DNA of 23,545 bases from CAYYNP01 sp964472545 (GTDB lineage: Bacteria > Planctomycetota > Planctomycetia > Pirellulales > Thermoguttaceae), in the NCBI GenBank assembly GCA_964472545.1, contig CAYYNP010000152.1, positions 1 to 23,545 of the forward strand. Reading direction: 5' to 3'. The position numbers and the translations under genes were made by a program. Positions 7,609-16,220 of this stretch are shown here, piece by piece; position 1 is the stretch's first letter, and each line of letters starts with the position of its first letter. The notes beneath the pieces are model-generated. The model saw only the letters and a list, made by a program, of their open reading frames with translations, ran no database searches and was not told the DNA's origin.

Positions 7609-9959
7609 ACGCGAATCGCCTCTTGCTTCGTTCACTCGTTATGGTTTCGCTTTGCGCCTGGTTGCCGCCGGCCCTCTTGTTTGCAGAACCGCCGGGAACC
7701 TCGCCGCCCGAGACGATCCCCACGCCGCGTCCCGCGCAACTCGCCTGGCAGCAGGCCGAGTTGGGAATGCTCGTCTGCTATGAACTGCACACGTTCAACG
7801 CCGGCCGATACCGCCAAGGCAACGCCCGGGTAACGCCGATCGAAGACGTCAACCAGTTCAACCCCACGGCTTTGGACACCGATCAGTGGATTCGCGCCGT
7901 CCGCGACGGCGGAGGCCGCTTTGCCATTTTGACGGCCTCGCACGAATCGGGCTTCCGGCTGTGGCAGTCGGACGCAAATCCGTACTGCCTGAAGGCGGTC
8001 CGTTGGGGCGACGGCAAGCGGGACATCGTGGCCGAGTTCGTCGCCTCCTGCCGCAAGTACGACGTCAAGCCGGGCATCTATCTCGGCACGCGTTGGAACG
8101 CCCAGTTGGGCGTCTACGACTTCAAGGTCACCGCCCGCTCCACGATCACCCAGGAGGCTTACAACCGGCTGATCGAACGCGAGGTCGAAGAGATCTGCAC
8201 GCGTTACGGCGAGTTGTTCGAGATCTGGTTCGACGGCGGCGCGTACGGCCCCAAAGACGGCGGGCCGGACGTGCTGTCGGTCGTTGAAGAGCACCAGCCG
8301 CAGGCGCTCTTCTATCACAACTACCAGCGTGCCGACGCCCGCTGGGGCGGCAGCGAGTCGGGCACGGTCCCGTACCCCTGCTGGGCCACGATGCCGTTCG
8401 ACGGATATGAAGGGCATAAGAAGGAGTCGCACGCCAACGGGTTTCGACTGCTGAAGTACGGCGACCCGGAGGGCAAGGTTTGGTGCCCGGCCATGTCGGA
8501 TGCCCCGTTGCGCGGCTTCCGCGGCCACCAGTGGTTTTGGGAACCCGGCGACGACCGGCTGATCTACCCCCTCGAGCGGCTCGTGGCGATGTACGAACGA
8601 TCGGTGGGCCGCAATTCGACGCTCATTCTGGGCATCACCCCCGACACGCGCGGGCTGCTGCCGCAAGCAGACGTCGATCGCCTGGCCGAATTTGCCGCCG
8701 CCGTTCGCCGACGCTATGACACGCCTGCCGGCACGACCACCGGGGAAGGAAACGAGTTGACGCTTCAACTCGCCACGCCGGCCACGCTCGACCGGATCAT
8801 GCTGCAAGAGGACATCCGCCAAGGAGAACGCGTCCGCGAGTTTCGCGTCGACGCGATGATCGACACAGCGTGGCAAGAGATCGCCACGGGAAGCTGCATC
8901 GGGCACAAAGCAATCCTGCCGATCGAACCGACCGCGACGTCCAAACTCCGGCTGGTGATCACCAAGTCCATCGCCGAACCCCGCATTCGCACGTTCTCGG
9001 CCTTTGCTCCTGAGGAGACCACGCCGGCAACGTCGTTCGCCATCGGGGCCGACATCTCCTGGGTGCAGCAGCAGGAAGACGCCGGTGTTCGCTTTGCGGA
9101 TAACGGCACCCGGATAGACGTCCTCCGGATCCTCAACGACCACGGATTCAATTGGATTCGATTGAGGGTCTTTCACAATCCGAAAGCCGAGAAGGGCTAC
9201 TCGGCCGAAGGCTACTGCGACCTGTCGCACACACTGGCAATGGCCAAGCGGGTCAAGGCGGCAGGTATCCGACTGCTGCTCGACTTCCACTACAGCGACA
9301 CTTGGGCCGACCCGGCCCATCAGACAAAACCGGCCGCATGGACCGATCTACACGGCGAGGAACTGAACGAGGCCGTATACGATCACACCCGGGAAGTCGT
9401 CGCGGCATTGAAGAAGCAGAGCACGCTCCCCGACGTCGTGCAGATCGGCAACGAAATCAGCAACGGGATGTTGTGGCCCGACGGGAAGATGTGGGCATCC
9501 GACGACTGGGACGTTTTCTGTGGGCTGATCAAAGCCGGGTGCGACGGAGTCAAAGACGTGGATCCGAACGTGAAGATCATGCTCCATCTTGCCTGGGGCG
9601 GGCAAAACGCGAAGTCCAGGGCGTTCCTCGATCGGGTGTCGGCCCGCGGCGTGCCCTTCGACGTCATCGGCCAATCCTATTACCCGCGTTGGCACGGCAC
9701 GCTGGACGACCTGGAATCGAATCTGACCGATTTGGCGGGTCGATACGAGCAGGAGATCATGCTCGTTGAGTATTCGGTGCCCGACGTGCGGCAGATCAAC
9801 GACATCGTGCGGGAGCTGCCGGGCGGTAAAGGCCTGGGGACCTTCATTTGGGAGCCCACGAGATGGCAGGGCGGGGCGCTGTTCGACCAGCGCGGAAACA
9901 CCCGGCCGGAAATCGACGTCTACGCCAAGATGGCCGAGGATTATCGCCGGCAGGATTGA
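7605..9959 (+). CDS. Secreted bimodular glycoside hydrolase: GH29-like alpha-L-fucosidase plus GH53-like endo-beta-1,4-galactanase
   Basis: The 784-aa protein begins at an ATG overlapping the previous stop (ATGA), with AGGAG 8 nt upstream. A signal peptide spans residues ~1-27. Residues ~45-385 resemble GH29: QAELGMLVCYELHTF, GGRFAILTASHESGFRLW, DIVAEFVASCRKYDVKPGIY, and FEIWFDGG with D210 at the nucleophile position. Residues ~390-475 look like the GH29 C-terminal beta-sandwich. Residues ~480-784 resemble GH53: GADISWVQQQEDAG, FNWIRLRVFHNP, LLLDFHYSDTWADPAHQTKP, QIGNEISNGMLWPDG (acid/base E617) and MLVEYS (nucleophile E722). GH53 enzymes cut beta-1,4-galactan side chains of pectin; GH29 removes alpha-L-fucose. 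The GH53 module is short (~305 aa versus the usual ~340-400). The frame is continuous, so a sequencing fusion is unlikely. Confidence 0.9.
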   Translation: MNANRLLLRSLVMVSLCAWLPPALLFAEPPGTSPPETIPTPRPAQLAWQQAELGMLVCYELHTFNAGRYRQGNARVTPIEDVNQFNPTALDTDQWIRAVRDGGGRFAILTASHESGFRLWQSDANPYCLKAVRWGDGKRDIVAEFVASCRKYDVKPGIYLGTRWNAQLGVYDFKVTARSTITQEAYNRLIEREVEEICTRYGELFEIWFDGGAYGPKDGGPDVLSVVEEHQPQALFYHNYQRADARWGGSESGTVPYPCWATMPFDGYEGHKKESHANGFRLLKYGDPEGKVWCPAMSDAPLRGFRGHQWFWEPGDDRLIYPLERLVAMYERSVGRNSTLILGITPDTRGLLPQADVDRLAEFAAAVRRRYDTPAGTTTGEGNELTLQLATPATLDRIMLQEDIRQGERVREFRVDAMIDTAWQEIATGSCIGHKAILPIEPTATSKLRLVITKSIAEPRIRTFSAFAPEETTPATSFAIGADISWVQQQEDAGVRFADNGTRIDVLRILNDHGFNWIRLRVFHNPKAEKGYSAEGYCDLSHTLAMAKRVKAAGIRLLLDFHYSDTWADPAHQTKPAAWTDLHGEELNEAVYDHTREVVAALKKQSTLPDVVQIGNEISNGMLWPDGKMWASDDWDVFCGLIKAGCDGVKDVDPNVKIMLHLAWGGQNAKSRAFLDRVSARGVPFDVIGQSYYPRWHGTLDDLESNLTDLAGRYEQEIMLVEYSVPDVRQINDIVRELPGGKGLGTFIWEPTRWQGGALFDQRGNTRPEIDVYAKMAEDYRRQD

Positions 9960-9960
9960 T

Positions 9961-10014
9961 GAGGATTCGAAGCGGACGATACGGAGCATGCCGGTTGGCG
10001 TCCTCTCCCGCTTC
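9961..10014. terminator. Candidate shared stem-loop between convergent genes
   Basis: GAAGCGG (9969-9975) can pair with CCGCTTC (10008-10014), and GAGGA (9961-9965) with TCCTC (10001-10005). These are competing pairings in the gap between the convergent GH29-GH53 and TIM-barrel genes. There is no T-run, so intrinsic termination is uncertain. A second small dyad, GGGCG-TTTT-CGCCC at 10037-10050, abuts the TIM-barrel stop. Confidence 0.25.
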
Positions 10015-10049
10015 TGCATTCATGTTCTACGTAAGCGGGCGTTTTCGCC

Positions 10050-10910
10050 CTACTGCCCCTGCACTTCGTCGACCAACCGCGCCAACCCGTCCAGGTTCTG
10101 CTTCAGGCTCTCCTCGGCATCCAACTCGCCGCGATGATCGAGGATGCCGATCGGGCCACGGTAACCGCTCTGGGCGATGATCTGCAGCAGGGCCCGATCG
10201 TGACGGCCGGCGCCAATCGGTAGGATCTTCGGCCGTGCGCCGTCGTTCATGCCGTTGAGGTTCAGGCAGAGCAAATACGGCTGCATCAGGGCCAAAGCTT
10301 CGTCGAAGTCGTCGATATGCCCGTGACCGTGGTGGAGGTTGTAGACGATGCCCACGTGGTCGGCCTTCGTGTTGGCGCGGAGCCAGCGGACGACGGCCAC
10401 CATGTTCTCCGGTTCGCCGCCCCAACCGCCGTGGTTGTAGAGTCCGAAACGGCACCCCAGCGCGCGGGTCTTCTGGACCAACGGCAAGAGCCGTTTGGCG
10501 GCTGCTTCGACTCGCTCGGCGTGCGTGCTGCCGCTGCCACTTCCAAGCGTCTGCCAGATCTGCGGCCGGATGCCGTGTTTCTCGATCAGCCGCGCCATGT
10601 CGTCGTGCCAGCCCCAGAAGGCGAAGTACTCCAGACCGTGCCGCTTGTACTGGAGAATCTCCTCCTCGAACGTCGGCACGTGTTGCGCTCGCCAGTCGTA
10701 GGCCACTTTCGCAATGCCCAGCCGATTGAGCATTTCGGCCCTTGCTTCGGGGCCGCGGGCCTTGGCGTCGAAGGGGACGATGCACCAGGCGACGAGGTTG
10801 TCCTTGTCGAACAACTCCCAGCCGGCCGGTTCGTCGGCAGCCGACGGCGGCGTGGCGCCGGCCGCGAGAACTCCCGTTAGGACAGTCAGGACACAAACAC
10901 TCGGCTTCAT
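10050..10910 (-). CDS. Secreted sugar phosphate isomerase/epimerase-like TIM barrel (AP endonuclease 2 superfamily)
   Basis: The 286-aa protein has a Sec signal peptide (MKPSVCVLTVLTGVLAAGAT, then PPSAADEP) and a PF01261-type TIM barrel: LNRLGIAKVAYDWRAQHVPT, FGLYNHGGWGGEPENMVAVV, HVGIVYNLHHGHGHIDDFDE, LLCLNLNGMNDG and GYRGPIGILDHRGELDAEES. AAGGAG lies 8 nt upstream of this ATG; an in-frame ATG 12 codons earlier lacks a ribosome site and a signal peptide there. Its ATG overlaps the stop of the preceding minus-strand gene (ATGA), so the two are probably translationally coupled. The usual Glu metal ligand of the cytosolic family (as in NVEPHG of the gene at 20550) appears as Asn in LYNHGG, so the metal site may differ. 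Its role is probably in keto-sugar or uronate processing outside the cytoplasm (inference). Confidence 0.88.
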   Translation of the reverse strand: MKPSVCVLTVLTGVLAAGATPPSAADEPAGWELFDKDNLVAWCIVPFDAKARGPEARAEMLNRLGIAKVAYDWRAQHVPTFEEEILQYKRHGLEYFAFWGWHDDMARLIEKHGIRPQIWQTLGSGSGSTHAERVEAAAKRLLPLVQKTRALGCRFGLYNHGGWGGEPENMVAVVRWLRANTKADHVGIVYNLHHGHGHIDDFDEALALMQPYLLCLNLNGMNDGARPKILPIGAGRHDRALLQIIAQSGYRGPIGILDHRGELDAEESLKQNLDGLARLVDEVQGQ

Positions 10911-13006
10911 CGTGATGGCTCCTTGGCTTGAACTTCCAGCCGGCACAACTTTCGTGCGGGCAGGCGTAGTGGGAGCTTCGTTCTCGGGCCGGTCACAGAG
11001 ATCTCTTTGCGTTGCACGCTCCGGTCCGCCGCGTGCAAAGTCACCGTGTAGGTCCCGCGGCCGAGCATATAGAACTCGGCGGCCATTTCGCGCGGCTGAT
11101 CGCCGAAATGGTAGAGTTCGGCGTGAAAATGATCGTCACCGGACGATGTGACCAACGCGGCGATTCCCTTGGGTGGCGTCAGCCAGCGGACCGCGTTTAG
11201 CGGCAAGTAGTCGATTCGCCCCAGGTCGCCGGTCGCGCTGGCGTAGAGCAGCGCCGGATTCACGCGCGGCAACGCCGGCCGAGCATAGTCGTTCAGGTAG
11301 TTGCCCGTGAAGGCCAGCACGCGGTCCGTCCAGCGGACCTCGCTGGTGTAGCCGGGCCAATTCATCCGCAACGCCTCGGCCTGACGCTGGAGATCTTGCG
11401 TGAGCCGTTCCTTCTCCCCGGTGATCCGATAGCGGACGTAGCCGTTGGCGTCTCTCAGCAGGATCTCGTCGTATCGCGCATCCTGCGTCAACGCTCGGAG
11501 CTTGGCAAGCGTTTCGGCCATGAACCCCATGCGCACCGCACACCAGTCCACACTGCCGGGCTCGGGCTTCTCGGGCCGGGGTCCTCGCACGTAAGTACGG
11601 CGGATCTCGGCCATCGAGCGGATCGGCCGCAGATACTCCTCTTCGCCGGTGAGGTGATACGACAGCAGCAGCGTGGCGGTGAGCATCGTCATGTTGCCGG
11701 GCCAATCGTAGAGATGGGCCTGACTGTCGATCTGCGGATAGTACCACGGCTCCTCCAGGCCGCCGGCGTCTCCCTCGGGCCAGTGGATCGCCGACGGGAT
11801 CACGCCGGCCGGTTTGCCGCGCTCGGCTCGGGCGGTCGCGTCGACCCAGGTATCCATCCAGGCGGCAAACAGCCGCGTCAGCCGGGGGTCGCGCGTCCGC
11901 AGCGCATAGAGCATCGTCGGCTGCAACGCGCCGGGATGCCAGACGGTGTCGCAGGCACGTTGGGGGCTCGAGTGGACTTCGTGGACGTTGAAGTAGGTGC
12001 CCTTGAACTGGAGCGTGCCGCGTTGGTTGACGCCCGTCCAAAGCGTCTGAGCAAGATCGGCGATCCGCGCCGCCCGGCGGCCCCAGAGCGGATCGTCCGG
12101 ACGCAGATGCAGCATCGGCGTGATCGTGTCCTTGCTGTCCTCGGCCGTGTGTTCCACGTCGCTCATGTGCTCGGTGTAGCCGTGTTTCATGTGGGCCTGG
12201 CCGAACATCGCCCGGGAGAATTGCTGTTGTGCATGCGTGACCTTCGGGTCGTCGAAGGCGATCATCACCGGCGCCCACCAGCGCCACATCTCGCAATCGT
12301 CTCCCCATCCGCCGCCAAACTCGCCGTTTTCGAGTTGCCGATGATCGATCCACCAATGGATGATCTGTGCAAGTTTCTCGATCGACTCGCGTTGCAGGTT
12401 GGCCCATTGCGGAGCCCGATCGTCGTGAGCGATTCTCTGCGGCCATCCTTCAATCGGCCGATCGAGGTACATGCCAATGACGCGGTTTTTCGGAAAGGCC
12501 TGCTGCGTAACGCGCAACAACCGCCGCCCCTCGCCGCACCACGCCTCGCGCAACTCGGCCGAATGCCGCAAGTTGCCCGACTGGATCACCTGGTGGATCA
12601 ACATCCGCCCTCGATACATACACCAGATCGGGTAGAGCGGCGACGTCTCGGCAATCCGTGGCAGGTAGTATCGGTCGGGCCGGGCCTTGCCGGTGAAAAA
12701 ACCGCACAGGAAACCGTTCTCGGCCGCCCGGGTGCGCGGCTCCGGCGGCCGGTAGGTGTTGTTGGCCCAATAGTCCAGGATCGGCAGCAGGGCTTGCAGG
12801 TCCTGCTTCGTCGCCGCGGGCAACGTCGGCGACTCCGACACACGTTGCAGCAACCGATAGCGATCCTGTTCGTCCTCGGCGTTGCCGGCACGGACGATCA
12901 GCCGGGCCGGGTCCGATTCGTCCGGAGATGGTTCTGCCGCTTGGCCCCGAGAAGCCGCCGGGATGATCGAGAGAAGAGCGAGAACGAACAGAAATCGTCG
13001 ATGCAT
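10907..13006 (-). CDS. Secreted protein of unknown function, probable (alpha/alpha) barrel
   Basis: The 699-aa protein starts at ATG 13006, with AGGAG 8 nt upstream and a signal peptide (MHRRFLFVLALLSIIPAASR, cleavage near GQAAE). An in-frame ATG 24 codons earlier lacks both. I do not recognise the family. The body is rich in Trp, Tyr and helices (FGGGWGDDCEMWRWWAPVMI, MKHGYTEHMSDVEHTAED, WHPGALQPTMLYALRTRD, EEPWYYPQIDSQAHLYDWPG), as expected of an (alpha/alpha) toroid. A C-terminal beta region from about residue 600 (GTYTVTLHAADRSVQRKEIS) looks like a small beta-sandwich. This resembles polysaccharide lyases or GH toroid enzymes in outline, but no catalytic motif can be assigned. It is the first gene of a two-gene operon with the secreted TIM barrel and is divergent from the sulfatase, with a 194-nt gap. 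Confidence 0.88.
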   Translation of the reverse strand: MHRRFLFVLALLSIIPAASRGQAAEPSPDESDPARLIVRAGNAEDEQDRYRLLQRVSESPTLPAATKQDLQALLPILDYWANNTYRPPEPRTRAAENGFLCGFFTGKARPDRYYLPRIAETSPLYPIWCMYRGRMLIHQVIQSGNLRHSAELREAWCGEGRRLLRVTQQAFPKNRVIGMYLDRPIEGWPQRIAHDDRAPQWANLQRESIEKLAQIIHWWIDHRQLENGEFGGGWGDDCEMWRWWAPVMIAFDDPKVTHAQQQFSRAMFGQAHMKHGYTEHMSDVEHTAEDSKDTITPMLHLRPDDPLWGRRAARIADLAQTLWTGVNQRGTLQFKGTYFNVHEVHSSPQRACDTVWHPGALQPTMLYALRTRDPRLTRLFAAWMDTWVDATARAERGKPAGVIPSAIHWPEGDAGGLEEPWYYPQIDSQAHLYDWPGNMTMLTATLLLSYHLTGEEEYLRPIRSMAEIRRTYVRGPRPEKPEPGSVDWCAVRMGFMAETLAKLRALTQDARYDEILLRDANGYVRYRITGEKERLTQDLQRQAEALRMNWPGYTSEVRWTDRVLAFTGNYLNDYARPALPRVNPALLYASATGDLGRIDYLPLNAVRWLTPPKGIAALVTSSGDDHFHAELYHFGDQPREMAAEFYMLGRGTYTVTLHAADRSVQRKEISVTGPRTKLPLRLPARKLCRLEVQAKEPSR

Positions 13007-13200
13007 AGTGCGGGCTCCTGAAGCGATATTCCGTACGCGGACTGCGTCCCGATTGCCTGGCAGTCCAGTGTACCGCATCGCGCTGCCCGTTCAACTGGGC
13101 ACGCGTTCCGCGACGGGTGGCTGGGGCAAAGCGCAGCGGCTATCATGATCCTGTAGCGAATCGCCCGGTACGAGCATGACGTAAGCAGGATCCCTATCCC

Positions 13201-14646
13201 ATGCGACATCGAACACTCCGCAAGACGACGTCCGCCGTGCTCTTCGGGCTGATCCTCAGCTCGGGCGGCGCATACGGCCAAGACGACCCGAACTCCCCCG
13301 CGGCGGAGGAGCGGCCCAACTTCGTCATCATCCTCGCCGACAACCTCGGCTACGGCGACTTGGGTTGCTACGGTTCGCCAGCGAATCGCACGCCGGCGAT
13401 CGATCGCATGGCGGCCGAAGGCATGCGTTTCACCAGCTTCTATTCTTCTGCCGGAGTCTGCACACCGTCGCGGGCGAGCCTGATGACCGGCTGCTACGCC
13501 CAACGCGTGGGCATGCACCTTTCGGACAAGAACGGTTGGGTCTTGCGCCCGGTGGCCGCCAAGGGGCTCAGTCCCGACGAAGTCACGATCGCCGAAGTCC
13601 TCAAACAACAAGGCTACGCCACGGCCTGTTTCGGCAAGTGGCACCTCGGCGACCAGCCGGAGTTTCTGCCCACGCGTCAGGGTTTCGACGAATTCCTCGG
13701 CATCCCCTACAGCGAAGACATGTTCCCGCGGCCGGGGCGAGACTGGCCGCCAATGCCATTGTTGCGCAGTGAAGAAGTCGTGGAAGCGCCCGTCGACCTG
13801 ACGACCACCACAGCACGCTACGTCGCCGAAGCCGTTCGCTTCATGAAGGACAATCGCACACGGCCGTTCTTTCTTTATTTCCCTCATCATCTCCCGGGCA
13901 GCCTGCGGCGTCCGGTGGTTAGTGCGCCTTTCGCCGGGAAATCGGCCAACGGCCCCTGGGGCGACAGCGTCGAAGAGATTGACGCCTCGGTGGGAGAGAT
14001 TCTACAGGCGATTCGACGGCTGGGCCTCGATCGCCGCACGCTGGTGGTGTTCGTTTCCGACAACGGCGCACCGCTGGCACACGGCGGCAGCAACGCCCCG
14101 CTGGGCGGAACCGGATACACGACCAGCGAGGGCGGGATGCGCGTGCCGTGCATCGTTCGCTGGCAGGGCAAGATCCCGGCGGGAAGAACTTGCGACGCGT
14201 TGTGTACGATGATGGACGTTCTGCCTACGCTCGCTCATTTGGCCGGGGCGACCTTGCCGGCGGACCGGATCATCGACGGCCAAAACGCGTGGTCCTTTTG
14301 GTCGGGAGAACCGGAGGCAAAGACGTCACACGACGCGTTCTTCTACTACATGGCCGACCAGTTGCAGGCCGTTCGATCCGGCCGCTGGAAACTGCATCTC
14401 GAATTGGCCCAAGGTGCCACGGCCCGAGAGATTCGCGACCGGCGGCGCCCGATGCGTCTGATCGACTTGCACGAAGACCTGCAGGAGAAACGCGACGTGT
14501 CTGCACGGCATCCGGACGTCGTTCGTCGGCTGACGGCCTACGCCGACCAAGCCCGAGCCGACCTCGGCGACGCCGGTCGCAGAGGTGCCGGGCAGCGCCG
14601 AGCCGGTTGGGTCGAGCGGCCGACGCCCAGAGTGCTCTCGGAGTGA
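13201..14646 (+). CDS. Secreted sulfatase (arylsulfatase family S1) with an altered active site
   Basis: The 481-aa protein has a Sec signal peptide (residues ~1-26, ending AYGQ). The formylglycine motif CTPSRASLMTG is intact (C87), as are GKWHLG (Lys/His pair) and FVSDNG. Three positions depart from the canonical site of human arylsulfatase A: the calcium motif reads ADNLGYGD (Asn for the second Asp); the loop after FFLYFPHHLP lacks the catalytic His229 equivalent (GSLRRP instead of a xHxP motif); and GGTGYTTSEGG has no Lys at the Lys302 position. It may therefore have an unusual substrate or reduced activity, or belong to a subfamily with compensating residues. AGGA lies 10 nt before the ATG. 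A Cys-type maturase would have to be encoded elsewhere. The C-terminus is Arg-rich and low in order. Confidence 0.92.
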   Translation: MRHRTLRKTTSAVLFGLILSSGGAYGQDDPNSPAAEERPNFVIILADNLGYGDLGCYGSPANRTPAIDRMAAEGMRFTSFYSSAGVCTPSRASLMTGCYAQRVGMHLSDKNGWVLRPVAAKGLSPDEVTIAEVLKQQGYATACFGKWHLGDQPEFLPTRQGFDEFLGIPYSEDMFPRPGRDWPPMPLLRSEEVVEAPVDLTTTTARYVAEAVRFMKDNRTRPFFLYFPHHLPGSLRRPVVSAPFAGKSANGPWGDSVEEIDASVGEILQAIRRLGLDRRTLVVFVSDNGAPLAHGGSNAPLGGTGYTTSEGGMRVPCIVRWQGKIPAGRTCDALCTMMDVLPTLAHLAGATLPADRIIDGQNAWSFWSGEPEAKTSHDAFFYYMADQLQAVRSGRWKLHLELAQGATAREIRDRRRPMRLIDLHEDLQEKRDVSARHPDVVRRLTAYADQARADLGDAGRRGAGQRRAGWVERPTPRVLSE

Positions 14647-14796
14647 TACGGCCCGCGGGCGTCGCCGAGTACTCCCCATCGCCGTCGGCTAACAATGGAA
14701 AGGCAGCCGACCCCATGGTATGATCCACTTTGCGGCCAGACCTCACGTCGTCCGTCAATACCCACCGCCCCTTCACGGCCCTTGCGGAGAATCGAA

Positions 14797-16185
14797 ATGA
14801 ACCAGGATAGCCCTCGTCAAACCCACGCAGGTTGCTCGCGCCGCCGGTTTCTCGAACGTGCCGCCGGCCTCGGGGCCGCGTCGCTGGCCGCGCCGTACAT
14901 CGTGCCCGGGGCCGCTTTGGGGGCCGACGACGCCGTGGCCGCCAATGAGCGGATCGGCGTGGCGTTCATTGGCACGGGCAACCAGGGCTCCGGCGACATG
15001 GGTGCCTTTCTGGGCGATCGGCGCGTGCAGGTGCTGGCCGTCTGCGACGTTAATCGCGAGGGGCCCGGCTATTGGGCCGGAAGCGTCCGCGGCCGCGAGC
15101 CCGCCCGGCGTCGGGTCGATCAGCACTACGCGGCCCAGCGGGAGTCGGGCAAATACAGGGGCTGTGCCGCGTATGGCGACTTCCGCGAAGTGCTGGCCCG
15201 GGAGGATATCGACGCCGTGGAGATCGCCACGCCCGACCACTGGCACGCGATTCCCTCGATCACCGCCTGCAAGGCCGGCAAGGACGTTTACTGCCAGAAG
15301 CCGCTCTCGTTGACGGTGGCCGAAGGCCGCGCCATGGCCGACGCGGTCCAGCGCTACGGCGTGGTCTTTCAGACCGGCAGCCAACAACGGTCCGACTCGA
15401 ACTTCCGCCGCGCGTGCGAACTGGTCCGCAACGGGCGGATCGGCAAGCTGGAAACGGTCGAGTGTGGCTTACCCGGCGGGCGGCCCGACTATGGCAAGAC
15501 GGGCGATCGCAAAGAGGTTGAGCCGGTGCCGGACGGGTTCGACTACGACTTCTGGCTCGGCCCCGCGCCGTTGGCGCCTTATTGTCCGGCCCGGTGCGGC
15601 GTCAACTTCCGCTGGATATTGGACTACTCCGGCGGCCAACTGACCGACTGGGGCGGGCACCATCCCGACTGTGCCCAATGGGGCATGGGCACCGAACGGA
15701 CCGGCCCGATCGAAATCCGCGCGGCCAAGGGCGACTTTCCGCCCGACCCGGTCTGGGATACGGCCACCGATTACTACTTCGAGGCGATCTACCGCAGCGG
15801 CGTGAAGATGGTCATCTCGAACCGCGTCCGCGGCGGCGTGACCTGGAAAGGCACCGAGGGCACGATTTGGGCCAATCGCGGCCGCCACGACGCCGAGCCA
15901 AAGTCGATCCTCACCAGCACGATCGGGCCCGACGAAATCCACCTCTACGAGAGCAGCAACCACTTCCGCAACTTCATCGACTGTGTGCTCTCCCGCAAAG
16001 AGCCGATCGCCCCGGCCGAGGTCGCCCACCGTTCGATCACCATCTGCCACTTAGGCAACATCGCCATGCGGCTGGGTATCGACGGCCTGAAGTGGGACCC
16101 CGACAAGGAGCAGATCGTCGACAACCCGATCGCGGCGCGGATGCTGAGCCGACCGTATCGCGGTCCCTGGAAGTTGGGCGCGTGA
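14797..16185 (+). CDS. Tat-exported Gfo/Idh/MocA-family oxidoreductase
   Basis: The 462-aa protein has a textbook Tat signal (CSRRRFLERAAGLGAASLAA, R15-R17) and a Rossmann fold from residue ~48 (VAFIGTGNQGSGDMG). It also has the family EKP-type motif as QKP (K168) after TPDHWHA, and the C-terminal DWGGHHPDCAQWG typical of planctomycete members. GGAGA lies 6 nt before the ATG; a longer frame upstream lacks a ribosome site and would bury the Tat motif. Such enzymes use tightly bound NAD(P), which fits Tat export of a folded, cofactor-loaded protein. Relatives oxidise sugars at C3 or act as retaining NAD-dependent glycosidases. Its neighbourhood of DUF1080 proteins, TIM barrels and ThuA supports a 3-keto-sugar role (inference). 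It lies 150 nt after the sulfatase. Confidence 0.94.
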   Translation: MNQDSPRQTHAGCSRRRFLERAAGLGAASLAAPYIVPGAALGADDAVAANERIGVAFIGTGNQGSGDMGAFLGDRRVQVLAVCDVNREGPGYWAGSVRGREPARRRVDQHYAAQRESGKYRGCAAYGDFREVLAREDIDAVEIATPDHWHAIPSITACKAGKDVYCQKPLSLTVAEGRAMADAVQRYGVVFQTGSQQRSDSNFRRACELVRNGRIGKLETVECGLPGGRPDYGKTGDRKEVEPVPDGFDYDFWLGPAPLAPYCPARCGVNFRWILDYSGGQLTDWGGHHPDCAQWGMGTERTGPIEIRAAKGDFPPDPVWDTATDYYFEAIYRSGVKMVISNRVRGGVTWKGTEGTIWANRGRHDAEPKSILTSTIGPDEIHLYESSNHFRNFIDCVLSRKEPIAPAEVAHRSITICHLGNIAMRLGIDGLKWDPDKEQIVDNPIAARMLSRPYRGPWKLGA

Positions 16186-16220
16186 AGACGTAGGCGCCGT
16201 GACGGCAGGGCTGGCGGGGC

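Noticed and set aside
6448..7635. 395-codon minus-strand open frame opposite the beta-helix gene
   Set aside because: Shadow of a gene with recognisable beta-helix repeats; Ala/Val/Asp-rich with no motif.
7632..9320. 562-codon open frame on the minus strand, antisense to the GH29-GH53 gene
   Set aside because: Val/Arg-rich shadow translation opposite a gene with clear catalytic motifs.
11396..13021. 541-codon plus-strand open frame opposite the 699-aa secreted protein
   Set aside because: The minus-strand frame has a signal peptide, ribosome site and operon overlap; the plus-strand translation has none of these.
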